Below are positions 32,828-43,900 of a stretch of 64,000 bases of DNA, one piece after another. How positions within the stretch are numbered: the stretch's first letter is position 1; each line of letters opens with the position of its first letter. A program made the translations under genes and the position numbers. The stretch is from Schizochytrium sp. TIO01 (lineage: Eukaryota > Sar > Bigyra > Thraustochytrida > Thraustochytriidae). Where the stretch lies: assembly GCA_004764695.1 (NCBI GenBank), contig SMSO01000004.1, forward strand, positions 1,453,501 through 1,517,500. Direction: 5' to 3'. Under the pieces are notes generated by a model, which had not been told where the DNA came from, searched no databases, and saw only the letters and a list, made by a program, of their open reading frames with translations.

Positions 32828-34332
32828 CTATATAACGGTGTACTCCCCAGAAGGTCCCCTTGGATTATTGTTAGCATGAGATACAGACTCTTCGTCATCA
32901 CTCACAGGCGAAACAACTGAGCTGCCTACAGAAGCAGGTGGCCTGGGCATTGTGTAGTCAGTATTCCGGGATGAGGGGAAGCTATGATAACCAGATCCAC
33001 CTGAGGAAAACCCAAGCAAGTTTTTGACCCAATCGATAGTAACAGCTACAGCATGTACCAACAAAGCAGGCAGGGCACGCCAAAACTCAATATGAGGGAC
33101 TGCTTCAAGGCCATCACGACCCTCATTGTGCATGTTCAGACAAATGCCAATTACGCAGTACAAAAAGGTACCCACAAGAAGGAGAGTCATGAAAATGGAA
33201 AAACCACCAGATCGCTTGGAGGTGCTATGAGCAGAAGTGCTCGACGGTGAAGGCTCAGACGGGGACGATGAGGAAGCTGACGGGACCCTAGCACTGCCTC
33301 CTGCTGAATCCTCCGAGCCTGGGTTAATCAATGACGAGTCCCCATCGCTTACAGGTGTCCCGCATGCGGTCTTAGAGCGGAATTGAAAGACCACGCCACA
33401 TTGCGAAGCCACAGTAACCGACTCTAGATATGTGTTTGCATTTTCAGAATCATCGCACTTCAACTGTAGTGTAGCAGTACGACCTTGCTCACATAATCCA
33501 TCGCTTGGACCGTGGTAAGTAGTCTCTACACCAGCACCAGCATTTCCATTAATACCGCGCCATGGCTGCTCGTTCTGTAAAAGGCCCCAGGATTTGCACG
33601 ACTGATAATCGACGCTTACTGCAATGGCGTCAGGGTGATCAGCACAAGGCCCTTTCTCTGTCACTCCAGCGATTACCGGTTCGCATACATTAACGTAAAA
33701 GATGGCAGAGAGCTGTTGATCAGACATGAATTTTTGGTATGGAGGAAGCCTGTATTTTCAGAAATGCGTTGTCGCTGGCATTGGAAAATCCGTACAATAT
33801 TGTAAAGTTGTGGTTATCAGCATGCAATTAGCACACACAGCTTGTAAGTCATCGAAACACATTATTTTCTCCAAGTTTAAAGCACAAAAATTCAACATTG
33901 ACAATGATCCTACTCTTTTCGAAGTCTTGTCGAGCTCATTTAAATTGTGATAAAATGCCTGCTCTATCCAGGAATTCATAAATGATTTATCAATATAGAA
34001 ACGATTTGAATCCTCATTTTCTATTATGCTTTTTTTGGCAGCCCTAGCAGGGTTCTTTCTCCTACCCATTCAACAAATTTCGATGGGAACTTTCATGGTT
34101 TTGACTCAATTACCAACTCTCAATGAGACGCCTTGCAGTGTCCTTTCCTTCACTCTTTCCTCACCAAAACATCCCATTCCCCCCATCATGAGAGAGGTCA
34201 ACGACCACTTTGGACGTACTCTTTCCGGGCCTTAGTAAGGTCAAACGAGAGACCATCCACGTTGAAGCTACAAACGTTTCCACTCGCAGAGGCCACAGTG
34301 GCCAGCGCCACAGTTGCTGCAAACAACCTCAT
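32828..34332 (-). CDS. Atg27/mannose-6-phosphate-receptor-homology (MRH) type I membrane receptor; exon 1 34220-34332, exon 2 32828-33749
   Basis: The frame at 32828-33727 lacks a signal peptide and the first MRH strand. Upstream on the minus strand, ATG at 34330-34332 opens MRLFAATVALATVASASG, a signal peptide, followed by CSFNVDGLSFDLTKA, the expected first MRH strand. Donor GTACGT after AAAGA and acceptor TACAG before 33749 join in phase 2 and give about 344 residues. The lumenal domain has paired cysteines and the motifs IFYVNVCEPV, YHGPSDGLCEQGRTATLQLKCD and FRSKTAC. A Ser-rich stalk, a membrane helix (about 219-243) and a conserved cytosolic segment (EAVPHIEFWRALP) follow. The extreme C-terminus is YTVI, a Yxx-hydrophobic sorting signal as in Atg27. 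Such proteins cycle between Golgi, endosome and vacuole, and Atg27 helps Atg9 traffic in autophagy. Exact orthology is inferred. Confidence 0.85.
33750..34219 (-). other. Predicted intron of the Atg27-like gene (phase 2)
   Basis: 470 bases from donor GTACGT (34219-34214 on the minus strand) to acceptor ACAG (ending at 33750). The split GA|G codon restores Glu. Short open frames inside on both strands are not genes. No transcript evidence is available. Confidence 0.75.
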
Positions 34333-35186
34333 GGCGCAGAGGTTTGACCAGGATGGGTTTAGCATCTGGTTATACTCTACCTCTCAATGGCGGTCTTGCG
34401 GACCTAATTGAGTCCTATATCTCTAATAGATTCTGCACGCTCAAATGATAATAGGAATATGAAAACAGCAACAACAAAAAAGGTCGCAAATGAATGGAGG
34501 ATTGCATATTATGATCAAAGGTATCTCATGATGTTAATTTCAACCACAAAGCGGTGCTTGAGCAGCGAGCAATATAGTGTGAGGCCGGTATGCGGAATCT
34601 CGGAGACATACTTCTTGTATCAATTCGAACATTGTCGCTACTTATTTGGGAGAAGAAGGACTCTTTCCCTGGCTTGGCCACTTTCATTTCATCTGTGTGG
34701 GATTTCTCTGTTCACAAGAAGCCATAAAGATATCTTTTAAGATACAGACATCGCTTGTGTTCGCAGTTCTCGCAGAGACTACTCTAATCGGCCCAAGCGA
34801 CGTGCATAGTAACCTGCACCCCGCCAACCTCTAGAAAGCCTCTTTTAGCGCTTCGAGTTCCGACTTTTTTTTATAATTCCACAGCCGCACAAAAGGTGAG
34901 GTTGTCAAGATTTCATCAATTATTTACAGCCTGAGCACCCACTGGGAAGCAACATCTTCACGAGAGCTTGTTTCGCACGGCTAATTTTAGGCAGAGGATG
35001 TCACCACGACCTCAGGATACCACAGCGAGGGTCCCGGAGCTTGTTTGAAGCAGCACCTGTTGCCTTAGACCAGCGCAGAGCAAATCATCCTCGAAGGCAA
35101 CAATCCTTTGCTTCTATAGAAGACGATCTACACCTCGCTATGATTATTAAGGTACTAGAACCTACTACAGTATCTGCACACGCTCA

Positions 35187-35534
35187 ATCAATACATCAAT
35201 CAATACATTCAATACATCAATCAATACATTCAATACATCAATCAATACATTCAATACTTCAATCAATACTTCAATCAATACATCAATCAATACTTCAATC
35301 AATACATCAATCAATACATTCAATACATCAATCAATACATCAATCAATACATCAATCAATACATTCAATACTTCAATCAATACTTCAATCAATACATCAA
35401 TCAATACATTCAATACATCAATCAATACATTCAATACATCAATCAATACATTCAATACATCAATACTTCAATCAATACTTCAATCAATACATCAATCAAT
35501 ACATTCAATACATCAATCAATACATCAATCAATG
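35187..35534 (+). repeat. Satellite-like array of 12- and 9-bp AATACATC(AATC)/AATACATTC units
   Basis: About 350 bases made of AATACATCAATC, AATACTTCAATC (12 bp) and AATACATTC (9 bp) units, often paired as a 21-bp higher-order unit. Because all units are multiples of three, several frames stay open on both strands (Ile-His-Gln-Ser type on plus, Val-Leu-Ile-Asp type on minus). There are no spacers, so it is not a CRISPR array. Confidence 0.95.
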
Positions 35535-36057
35535 AATAATGAATGTCGATATGCAGAGCAGCAGATCAAAAGATAAAGAGACTGCCGCATAAAGGAGCAT
35601 AGACAAATAAAGAGTTAAGTAGTACTCCTAGTTAGGTGAAGTTGAAGAATAGTCAATCAATAGTAGATTGAAAGAGGCCTCGCAGATATTGTGCAAAGCA
35701 CTGCAGTAAATCCGCAACGCCACCCTCGTCGTCGCTGCTGCTCAAGGAGGGGTCCCCGTTCCGGCTGGGAGACGTCGTTGTTGCAGACTTGCTCGTTGTG
35801 ACCTCGAGTGCGTGATCTCTTGGTCCGAGCGCAGGTAGCGAGATTTGCGATATTAAGGGAGACGAAGAAGGCGGTAGACAGAGAGCCTTGCCAATCGTCG
35901 TTCTTTCGAACCTTGGCGGAAGCAAACACCAACTAAGCCAACTTGAAGACTGTCACAGAGGCTAGAGTTCACTTCTCGAGCCATTGCAGTGGCTTCCAAG
36001 ATTCAGAAGCCTCACGATAAAAGTCTCAAAGCTGAAGCGAGTTCTGCGTGTTGATTG

Positions 36058-36078
36058 AATATATATATACATATATAC
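36058..36078 (+). promoter_or_regulatory. TATA-rich element upstream of the VHS-GAT gene
   Basis: Alternating TATA tract (ATATATATATACATATATAC) ending about 105 bases before the ATG at 36184. The position suits a core promoter, but AT runs are common in the window. Confidence 0.35.
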
Positions 36079-36183
36079 AAACTTGAGTGCTGTCGAGAAT
36101 CTAATCTTGAGGCCAAAAGCATTCTTGTTATCATTGCCGGCGGGTTCTGGGGTTCATAAACAAAGGAAAACTAGCTATAAAAG

Positions 36184-38187
36184 ATGTCACTGAAAGCCAT
36201 TACTGCCTCATACTATGCAAGTAAAGGTCGTGCTGACCATGAGTTGTTTGACTCGCTAGAAGCCGCAGTGAACGGCCAAGGCCCTGATGAACGATTGAAC
36301 AGGGAAATTTCTGAAAAGGTGAGCGGTATTAATGATCCGAGACAATTAGCAGAGATAGTACGTAGGTTGCGTAAAAAGCTAAAGTCGAGTGATCACAATG
36401 TTGTTATGAACACCTTTGTGCTGTATGAGACGATGATGGAAAATGCGCATGCGGATTTGCTTATGGCCATGTCCTTCCGAAAGACTATGCAACAATTCAT
36501 CAAAGTCATCAAGTCTGGAAGCAGCAAGTCTGCTTCGCGGAAGAAGCAGATTGAGGGCGACAGAGCTCTTGCGCTGCTCGAGACGTGGAATGCGAAGTAC
36601 CTAAATCAGCCAGCCATGGCTAAAGGAATTATCGACACTTATGACCTTCTCCGGCGGAAGGGCGTCACCTATAATGACTCATCTAGATCCAACGGTGACT
36701 TTGAAGAGGGTGCGGGCGCCCAGAGTTCTGCCGCGTCTGGTGGACGAGCCTCCTCTAAGAAAAGCAAAAGCAAGGGCAAAGGTGGGACTCCCTTAGCGAA
36801 TGCGAATGCTCAATTATCGGGTCTTGCTTTTCCTGAACAGGCTTCTCTTATTGCTAATGTGACCTCTATGCTCGAGGAGCTTGTGTTTAATGTAACCTCC
36901 AAAGAAGAGGCAGCAAAGGGCGATCTCATTGTTGAACTCGTTGAACAATGTAAGGGTTTCCAGACTGTGATTGCAGCCAAGCTGAGCCAAGAAGAGGATG
37001 CAGAGAAAATGGAAGCACTTCTGAAACTCAACGATCGTGTTCTCAGTGTCTTAGAACTGCACAAGAGAGCAGTTACTGTTGGTCCTCCGAGTGCAGACCA
37101 AAAACCTACAACTTTTTCTCCTGGAGATCTCGGTATTCCTACTGCTGAGCCTGTGACTCCAAATGCCGCGAGTCGCGCTGGAATCGTTGATCAAACTTCG
37201 TCAAACCAAGGATGGAGTGTTAGCTCTGAGCCTCTCCAACCTCAGCGCTCCAGTCAGCACAGTTATGCGTCCCCGGATGAGGGGTGGTCAGTGCCAACTA
37301 CCGCTTCCTCAGGCCCAAACCCCTCGCGCCCGGTGTCCCAGCAGCCTTCGCGAGCTGCACCGTATGGACCCGGTCAAGAGTTTGATCCTTTTGGAAATAA
37401 CCAAGCTCACTACAACCAGCAACATCTTCGACAGCAGCAACAGCAACAGCAACAGATGGCCGCAAAACCTTCTGCGCCGGGTTGGGGCGGCGCTCCCACT
37501 ACGCCGCCTACACCTCTGACAAACGTTTCTGATGGTCAGACTACACCTCCTTCTTCTGGTTGGGGAAGCACAACTAAAGAGAATCCATGGGATTCAATTG
37601 ATGTTGGTGGAGACACGTCTTCTGACGATGACGACTGGGCTTCCAGTGCCTGGGACCGCGCTGCAAGCACTCCGCCTCCCCAAGTTCAACAACAACCACA
37701 ACAACCACCTCAACAACCCCAGCAACAGTATCAGCAACACCCTTTGCATTACCAGCAGCAGACCCCTCAGCAGCAACAACCTCAGCAGTACCAGCAGTAC
37801 CAGCAGCACCAGCAGCATCCCTCTGCAAACTCTCCCGCTCAGCAGCAGCAACGGCAATCATGGGGAGGTCAACAACCATCACCAGTATCTCAAATTCAAA
37901 TGCAGCAACAACAGCAACCCAGCTCAGATGAGTCTTGGGCCAACATGATGGGATCTATGAATCTGAACCAGAGCAGTAACAGCTCACCTGCTCCTAGTTC
38001 CTGGGAAACTGCACAGCAGCAGCAGCAGCAAGCCGCACAACAGCGTCAAAAGAGACCAAGTGCTCCTACGAGAGCCCGTCCCCCAGCACCGCAAGTAAAG
38101 CCTCGCACGCCCCAGGCACCTAACCAGCAGCAAGCTCAGCAGAACCAAAAGGTTGAAGACAACCCTTGGGATTCACTTCTTGGCTGA
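36184..38187 (+). CDS. TOM1-like VHS-GAT endosomal sorting adaptor
   Basis: 667 residues from ATG at 36184. Residues about 18-165 form an all-helical VHS domain: AEIVRRLRKKLKSSDHNVV, FVLYETMMENAHADLL and LLETWNAKYLNQP followed by the Y-LLRRKGV end. A Lys/Ser linker leads to a GAT three-helix domain at about 215-297 (SLIANVTSMLEELVFNVT; ELVEQCKGFQTVI; LLKLNDRVLSVLELH), which binds ubiquitin and Arf or ESCRT partners in the TOM1/GGA families. There is no gamma-adaptin ear or FYVE finger, so it fits the TOM1-type ancestral ESCRT-0 rather than GGA or HRS. The long Pro/Gln-rich tail carries DPF (FDPFG) and two NPWDS motifs, one at the C-terminus (NPWDSLLG), plausible clathrin- or adaptor-binding elements. 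It sorts ubiquitinated cargo on endosomes in family members. CAG/CAA runs encode the Gln tracts. Confidence 0.88.
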   Translation: MSLKAITASYYASKGRADHELFDSLEAAVNGQGPDERLNREISEKVSGINDPRQLAEIVRRLRKKLKSSDHNVVMNTFVLYETMMENAHADLLMAMSFRKTMQQFIKVIKSGSSKSASRKKQIEGDRALALLETWNAKYLNQPAMAKGIIDTYDLLRRKGVTYNDSSRSNGDFEEGAGAQSSAASGGRASSKKSKSKGKGGTPLANANAQLSGLAFPEQASLIANVTSMLEELVFNVTSKEEAAKGDLIVELVEQCKGFQTVIAAKLSQEEDAEKMEALLKLNDRVLSVLELHKRAVTVGPPSADQKPTTFSPGDLGIPTAEPVTPNAASRAGIVDQTSSNQGWSVSSEPLQPQRSSQHSYASPDEGWSVPTTASSGPNPSRPVSQQPSRAAPYGPGQEFDPFGNNQAHYNQQHLRQQQQQQQQMAAKPSAPGWGGAPTTPPTPLTNVSDGQTTPPSSGWGSTTKENPWDSIDVGGDTSSDDDDWASSAWDRAASTPPPQVQQQPQQPPQQPQQQYQQHPLHYQQQTPQQQQPQQYQQYQQHQQHPSANSPAQQQQRQSWGGQQPSPVSQIQMQQQQQPSSDESWANMMGSMNLNQSSNSSPAPSSWETAQQQQQQAAQQRQKRPSAPTRARPPAPQVKPRTPQAPNQQQAQQNQKVEDNPWDSLLG

Positions 38188-39417
38188 ACCTGAACATGTC
38201 AAGGGCGTTCAAAGCGTTGCAATCCATTCTCTGATAGTTATACAGAAAGAAAATCAGTTTTCTACACTAGTGTAGAACCTTGATGTGACTTTTCTTTTGG
38301 TAAAGATAAAGCATCAGGGTCACATTGTGGTTTTCAGTATTAAGCTTGAAGGTATGCTCTCACTGCTTATATTTTCGTATAGAATCACATTTTAAAGTTA
38401 GCATTTGCATTTGATTGTTGCAAAGAATAATGTATCTCATACTAATGATTTGTTATTTGAACTTTGGAGTTCTGTAGAGTAGGCATCCTAAGCAACTGTT
38501 GTTGTTGCTATTATTTAGGTATATAAGAAGCAAGTATTACGGATATAAATTTGTCTATATGTTGTTTAAGCCGTACGTGTGAAAAGTAGATTTCAGCATC
38601 TTCCCGTGCATAGCTCTTCGTTCTGTTACTCGTACCAGTAAATCTATCCTTAGCTGAGTCACTTGATATTACTGTGTGTCAGCATTCGTCACGATGGCAA
38701 CCATTTGTTCCGCTATCAAACGTCTTTTATTCTAAGTACGTACCTATGTACCTACCTACCAATGATAGCACAATAGATCATTATAATTGAAAAAAATAAA
38801 ATAAGAAAACGCACTTAAAAGTTGCTCTCTTATCTAATCACCCTCTTTATTTATTAATAACGGACCTAATCATCTGTAATATATTTTAAAATAGAGTAAA
38901 CTATTGGTCTGGTATTATCCGCACTATAATTCCTAGTCCAGTGTAGTTCAAAGTTTGTAATTATATAATGAAAGAAGCAGAAAAGCGACGCGTGTTCAAA
39001 CTCCGAATCTCCTTCTCCTTCGTGTTGGCCTTGCCGCTCCGGACGGGGTCTTCAACCTTTTCGCTGGTACCTACAGAGCTGGGCTACCCTCCATTGAAGT
39101 CTGGCATCCGGCCGACGCACCTCTCTGTCGCGGTGGGTCTATCTCTTGTTCGAAAGCCTAACTTAGTTCTCTCTAATTTAAGGTTGTGTACGCGAGCGAG
39201 AAGAGCCATAGGAACGAATCTTTTCACCTGTCTTTTCGCAAACGAAGACGGAGAAGATTTACGACAATTGAAGACCAGCAGCACGTCCTTCACAAAGCTC
39301 TGCCGGATTAGAGCAGTACATAGACTCAAGCCCTCCTTCTTATCTTTGACGCTATAGTTCTTGCTTTTTTTCGATACCTGAAATTTTCATAAGTTTGGTT
39401 TCTTCTCTCAATCAAAC
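38188..39417. other. Intergenic region, VHS-GAT 3' end to GNAT promoter
   Basis: AT-rich, 1.2 kb between two genes on the same strand. A 129-codon frame at 38968-39357 has no recognisable feature and overlaps the expected GNAT promoter, so I do not call it. Nothing else is seen. Confidence 0.5.
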
Positions 39418-40584
39418 ATGTCAACCCTGCCTTCATGCGTGGTGAATTTGCCTGATGAACTGCGCATTGAAAGACAAGAGTTTTCAGAAGCGAAAGAGGT
39501 CCGGTGGCTTGTTTTTCATGCATCGAAGCGTGGCGCACAAGGCAAGCTTATTGCACAGCTTGGCTCTGAAGATGACAGGAAGGGCTTCATCAAAGCTATC
39601 TCGGTAAGGCCAAAGTATCGTGGGCACAACCTCACGCAAAAAATGCTTGAGATGTGTAAAGATTTCATGAGAGATGACCTGCAGTATGATTTTGTCTGGC
39701 TAGAGGCCGAGGAAGATATGAGCCGCTTTGGCAAGCTGGTTGCACTCTATGAAAGTGCCGGGTTTCGCGTCATTGAAACGGGTGGACCCTTTAAGATGCT
39801 CTACAATGGGGATGAGACATTTCGCGTGGTACCAATGGGATGCGAACTTGGTCTCGCAGTGGCCAAGCACCTATACACGCTGGCACATGCTTTACAAAGA
39901 CGCGAGACTGTGCGCTCTTCTGACAGTCTCTTCAAATCCGTCTGGGATGTACTTACAAGCACCAGAGGTTTGGCAAAAGCAGCAAAAAGAATGCGCTTGG
40001 CAGAATCCAATGGACATCCTGATTGGGTCCAATTTCTTGCTCTTATCCAACACCTTGGGTCGCTCTCCTCGCACGCCTCATGGGAAGCTGCAATTGAAAA
40101 CAACAGCGAAAAGCCTCTCTCATCCGTCTGGCTTGCAGATCTTCCGCCATCAGCAAGTGATGCAATGGCCATTGGTTGTGGATCCGATGTAATTGACGCA
40201 CTTACACAACTTGGCACAAGTGAAACACGCCCACCACAACCGGCACCTCACTCCGGGCTTGAGAGCTTACAACCCATATGGAATGAAGATGAATATCTTT
40301 ATGAGGTCCTTCACAAGAATGGCTGTCTGCTGCCGCATATTGGCTATCAAATGCTTCGTTTCCGACGTTTGGACAAGTTTCTTCAAGCAGGATTTTACGA
40401 TGAGTTCTTGGCTGCCAGTGACCGCGGACTTCTGATGTGGATTCACCGCTATTCACAACTTTGTTCACAGTCTTTGGAACCTGCTGTGTGTGAAATAGAT
40501 CTAGACGAACAGGTCTCTGCATCAGACCTAAAGCGTGCACAAACAATTTCAAACAAGTTTGCTCTTGAACCATGGGCTTGGTAA
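39418..40584 (+). CDS. GNAT-fold acetyltransferase-like protein with unknown C-terminal half
   Basis: 388 residues from ATG at 39418. Residues about 25-140 look like a GNAT fold: a beta strand and acidic segment, then motif A FIKAISVRPKYRGHNLTQKM (about 57-76), which packs against acetyl-CoA, then the C-terminal GNAT motif LYESAGFRVIE at about 110-120. The pyrophosphate-binding loop usually reads R/Q-xx-G-x-G/A; here it is RPKYRGHNLT, so the last glycine/alanine is Asn-Leu and cofactor binding may be weak. The remaining 245 residues are mostly helical, lack a known domain and end in LEPWAW. The acceptor substrate cannot be predicted. It lies tail to tail with the WW/ankyrin gene, the stops being about 330 bases apart. 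Confidence 0.65.
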   Translation: MSTLPSCVVNLPDELRIERQEFSEAKEVRWLVFHASKRGAQGKLIAQLGSEDDRKGFIKAISVRPKYRGHNLTQKMLEMCKDFMRDDLQYDFVWLEAEEDMSRFGKLVALYESAGFRVIETGGPFKMLYNGDETFRVVPMGCELGLAVAKHLYTLAHALQRRETVRSSDSLFKSVWDVLTSTRGLAKAAKRMRLAESNGHPDWVQFLALIQHLGSLSSHASWEAAIENNSEKPLSSVWLADLPPSASDAMAIGCGSDVIDALTQLGTSETRPPQPAPHSGLESLQPIWNEDEYLYEVLHKNGCLLPHIGYQMLRFRRLDKFLQAGFYDEFLAASDRGLLMWIHRYSQLCSQSLEPAVCEIDLDEQVSASDLKRAQTISNKFALEPWAW

Positions 40585-40912
40585 GGATATGACTCTCGCA
40601 TTGGCTTTCATATATATTAATTAACGCGCAAACAAAGCACAGCAAGCGTGCGCGCAAAGCAATACTAACCATCAAAATTATTTAATTTAACAAGTAAACC
40701 ATTATATGTAACTTTCACTTGCAAAACTATTTACAATCCAGGTCCAATGATGTTTTCAGTTTATTCTTTGTTTTCCCGACGGACAATAAATCATTAGATA
40801 CTTCAGCGAAGAGTATTAAAAACGCGTACTCATGAACTGTAGCTATGCTCATTGGAGAAATTATTTAGTAACTAATTTTGGGCGGATAAATGTGCAATTT
40901 TCGAACCCAGAT
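40585..40912. other. Convergent intergenic region
   Basis: About 330 AT-rich bases between two convergent stops, presumably shared 3' processing signals. ACAATAAATC at about 40783-40792 contains an AATAAA-like element. No gene seen. Confidence 0.45.
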
Positions 40913-43900
40913 CTATTTCTCGCGCTTTAAAATGGTAGACTTACGTGGGACCATGTTTCGAATTACCAAATCATCCTTGTACAACTTGCTTTTTCGACTT
41001 CGCGCAGTGCTAGATGCCACGCTTTGGCGTTTTTTACCAAGGCGCCGCTTAACCTTGAGTTCAGGACCATATTGCGCGATCGCAGCCTTTTGAAAAGAGC
41101 GCAGCAGATCGGTTGTTTGCTTAATCAGGCCTCTGAAAACAAACGTTTCTCCGCACTCTTCTTTCTTTTGCAAGACACTTGATCCCTTCCTCTTATAATG
41201 AACCTCAGCAAGGTCCAATGCTGTGGAGCCTTTGTAATTTTTTGTGATGAGCGTTTCAAGACTAGGGTCAGCTTCGATTAAAGCTTTTACGGTTGTATAA
41301 TGGCCATGGCGAGCAGCGCAGTGCAACGGTGTATCCCCGAGGTGATCTCTTGCATCAACATTTGCCCCTGCCTTGACAAGAATATCAACAAAGGCGCGGC
41401 TCCATCCAGCCCGAGCTACCTCGTGAAGTGGTGTAGTAAGACTACAACATGAATCAACTGCTTGAGCTAGTAAAGCAGCACCATCTGAATCCAAGTGATC
41501 TGCTAAGTTGAGAAGCTCTTGGGTGGTTGTCATGAGTCCAAGCCAACAAGCTTCATGAAGTACAGATTTACCCATATTATTTCGTAAATCCACAAGTTCA
41601 CACCCTTTAGGCACGAGCTTCTTTAAGATAGTCACATCTGCAACACCTGCTCGAATTGCTTCAAAGATATCAACAAATGACTCTTTTGGTTTTTTTGAGT
41701 TGCCATGAAGCAAGGCATGCTCATCTGCTTGATTTTTGCGCTCCTGCTGAAGCGTGGCCACCATTGATGCATGTTTAGTACTTTCATTCTTACGTATCTC
41801 ATTTACACTCGATGCATAAAGTTTGACCCAGCTCTTCAAATTTGCTGCGTCTTGCTTTTGTTTGTCTACCCTTTCTTTAGCCTTACGATCCTGTTCAGCT
41901 TGCTTCACTTTTAAATGAGCTTTTCCTCGCTTATTTTTCTCTGATTCCTTTGTCTTCAGTTCCTGCTCACGTTGCTTGCGTACTTCTTCAATTCGAATTT
42001 GTTTTTCTTTTAGGTGCGAAGCGCGCTCAGCTTGTTTCTTCTCACGAGCCTCCTGCTGCTTTGTAAGGATTTCAAGCTCCCTTGCTTCTCTTCTATTTTG
42101 CTCTCGTTCAATACGTTGCTCTTCCTGAAGACGCTGCTCTCTGGAAAGGCGTTCACGTTCTTTCGCACGAGCCTCGCGACGTTCCTCAAGAGTTAGCTGC
42201 TTGGTTTCGATAGCTGGAGAGTCGTGCACCTGCACTTCCAGCTCCTGTGCTTGCACCTCTGCCTCATGATCGTTTTCATCAGGTTGTCGATCTTGTATTA
42301 TTTCATCCGTTTCTGGTACTAGCGCTTCTTGAGGCACCTCGGTATCTCTCGGAGAAAATTGTTCAATCTCTGTAGATGTATTGATAGGGTCAAGAGGTTC
42401 TCCACCATCGATATAATTGGATTGAGTATTTTCAAGCGAATTCGATGTGCTCTGTGCTGCCTCATCAAAGGATTGTCTTGTAGGTTGGGAAGTCGTTGGC
42501 AATACTTGATCATCCTCGTGCTGACTCGATACAGCTGCTATTGCCTCAGCATCCACGTGATCTTCTGAGTTTTCGTCGCGGGCATTCCCTTCATCAGATC
42601 TTGTAGCTTCTTGAGGTTGCTCTGTAACATCCTGAGCTAATAGTGGGTCAGAGGTCTCTTGGCTTTGATGCGATTCAGGAGAGAGCGTCTCACTTTGTAA
42701 GTCGTCTTCATGTAAGCCAGGTTGACCTTCACCTCCATCACTCTTCGGGTGGGTTGCAGTTGTGTCAGATTCCATGGGTGGTGCTTCTTGACTAGGCTGG
42801 GTAGTAGCCAATGTATTTTTGCTTTCAGTTTCAGACTGTTCTAAAGCTTTGATTGCGTGCGGTTTCTTCTCCAACTCTTGTCCCTTTTGGATTGGGTCCT
42901 CCGATTCCTCTAATTTTGATTCTGGAGGTTGGTCCCAGGAAATCTGATGTGTGACTTTATGGAACCAAAAATCGGTTTTTGATTCCTTGTCTGCAAGCTT
43001 TACCCATAAAGGAGGCTCTTGAGGAGGTTTGTCTTTGGTAGCTTGAATAGCTCGCAAAACTCGGGTTTTGTTTCTTGCAATGCGTGCTCTAAACATACCC
43101 TGCATAGTGAGAGCAGCTTGTAATAGTTCATCACTACTTTGCATTACAAAGTCCTCAGGCTTCTCCCATACCGTTTCATGGGTATTTACATCGTAGTAAT
43201 AGAATGCTTGGTGTTTTTCATCATAGGCTTCAAGCCAACGCCGCTTCGAAGCACCCATTGCGCGGGCTTGCTCCTCATGAGCTTGTTTCATCCGAGACTC
43301 CATTTCAGCACTTCTCTTCTTTAGCTGTCCATCCATAGCAAGCATCAGTGTACGACGAACCTTTTTTAAGCGCTCATCATTATCACCGAGGATAGATCCG
43401 TCACCATCAAAGTCTTTAGGTTTATCCCAACTAACTTCTCCAGTCTTGATATTATAAAAGTAGACGTCACCAGTGTCCTTTGCTACAGCTGTGTACCACT
43501 GGGGAGATTTACTTGCCTCTTCAGCCAATTTACGTTCTTCATCGCTCATAAGATCTGTAGGTTTATCCCAGGTCACCTCTTCTGTGTCTTGATTGAAATA
43601 GTACATATTTCCCGATTTTGGATCAAGAATCGCTTGCCACGGTGAGTTTTCATCCGAATTTTTCGATTCAGCGTTTGGTGAACTGACAGACATAGTTTTA
43701 CCTCGCTGCTTGCGAACATCGCGCCTGGCACGTTTAGCCCGAAACACACATTGCATCATGATTGCAGCCCTTAGTTCTGGTGCCATGAGGTGTTTTGCCT
43801 TTGTGAAGTCCTTACGTTCAAAATTCTCAGGTTCATCCCACTGACTCTCGAGGGTCTTGTTGTTGAAGTAATAGTAGAGCTTTGTTTGAGGGTCAAAAAC

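Larger units (their letters stand above)
34333..36183. other. Divergent intergenic region with satellite array
   Basis: Promoter region for the Atg27-like gene (minus) and the VHS-GAT gene (plus). It contains the 35187-35534 repeat and a TATA-rich element near 36058. A minus-strand open frame at 35653-35932 has no ATG and no recognisable domain. Otherwise nothing is supportable. Confidence 0.5.

Noticed and set aside
33758-34069. 103-codon minus-strand frame
   Set aside because: Lies wholly within the predicted Atg27-like intron and has no recognisable feature.
35187-35534. CRISPR-like array
   Set aside because: Units abut without spacers and the window is eukaryotic.
35041-35535. 164-codon open frame across the satellite array
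   Set aside because: Open only because the repeat units are multiples of three; it starts at TTG and has no ATG context.
35653-35932. Minus-strand open frames of about 90 codons
   Set aside because: Both begin with TTG, not ATG, and no upstream exon or domain could be identified.
38968-39357. 129-codon plus-strand frame upstream of the GNAT gene
   Set aside because: Overlaps the expected promoter, is opposed by another frame on the minus strand, and has no domain.
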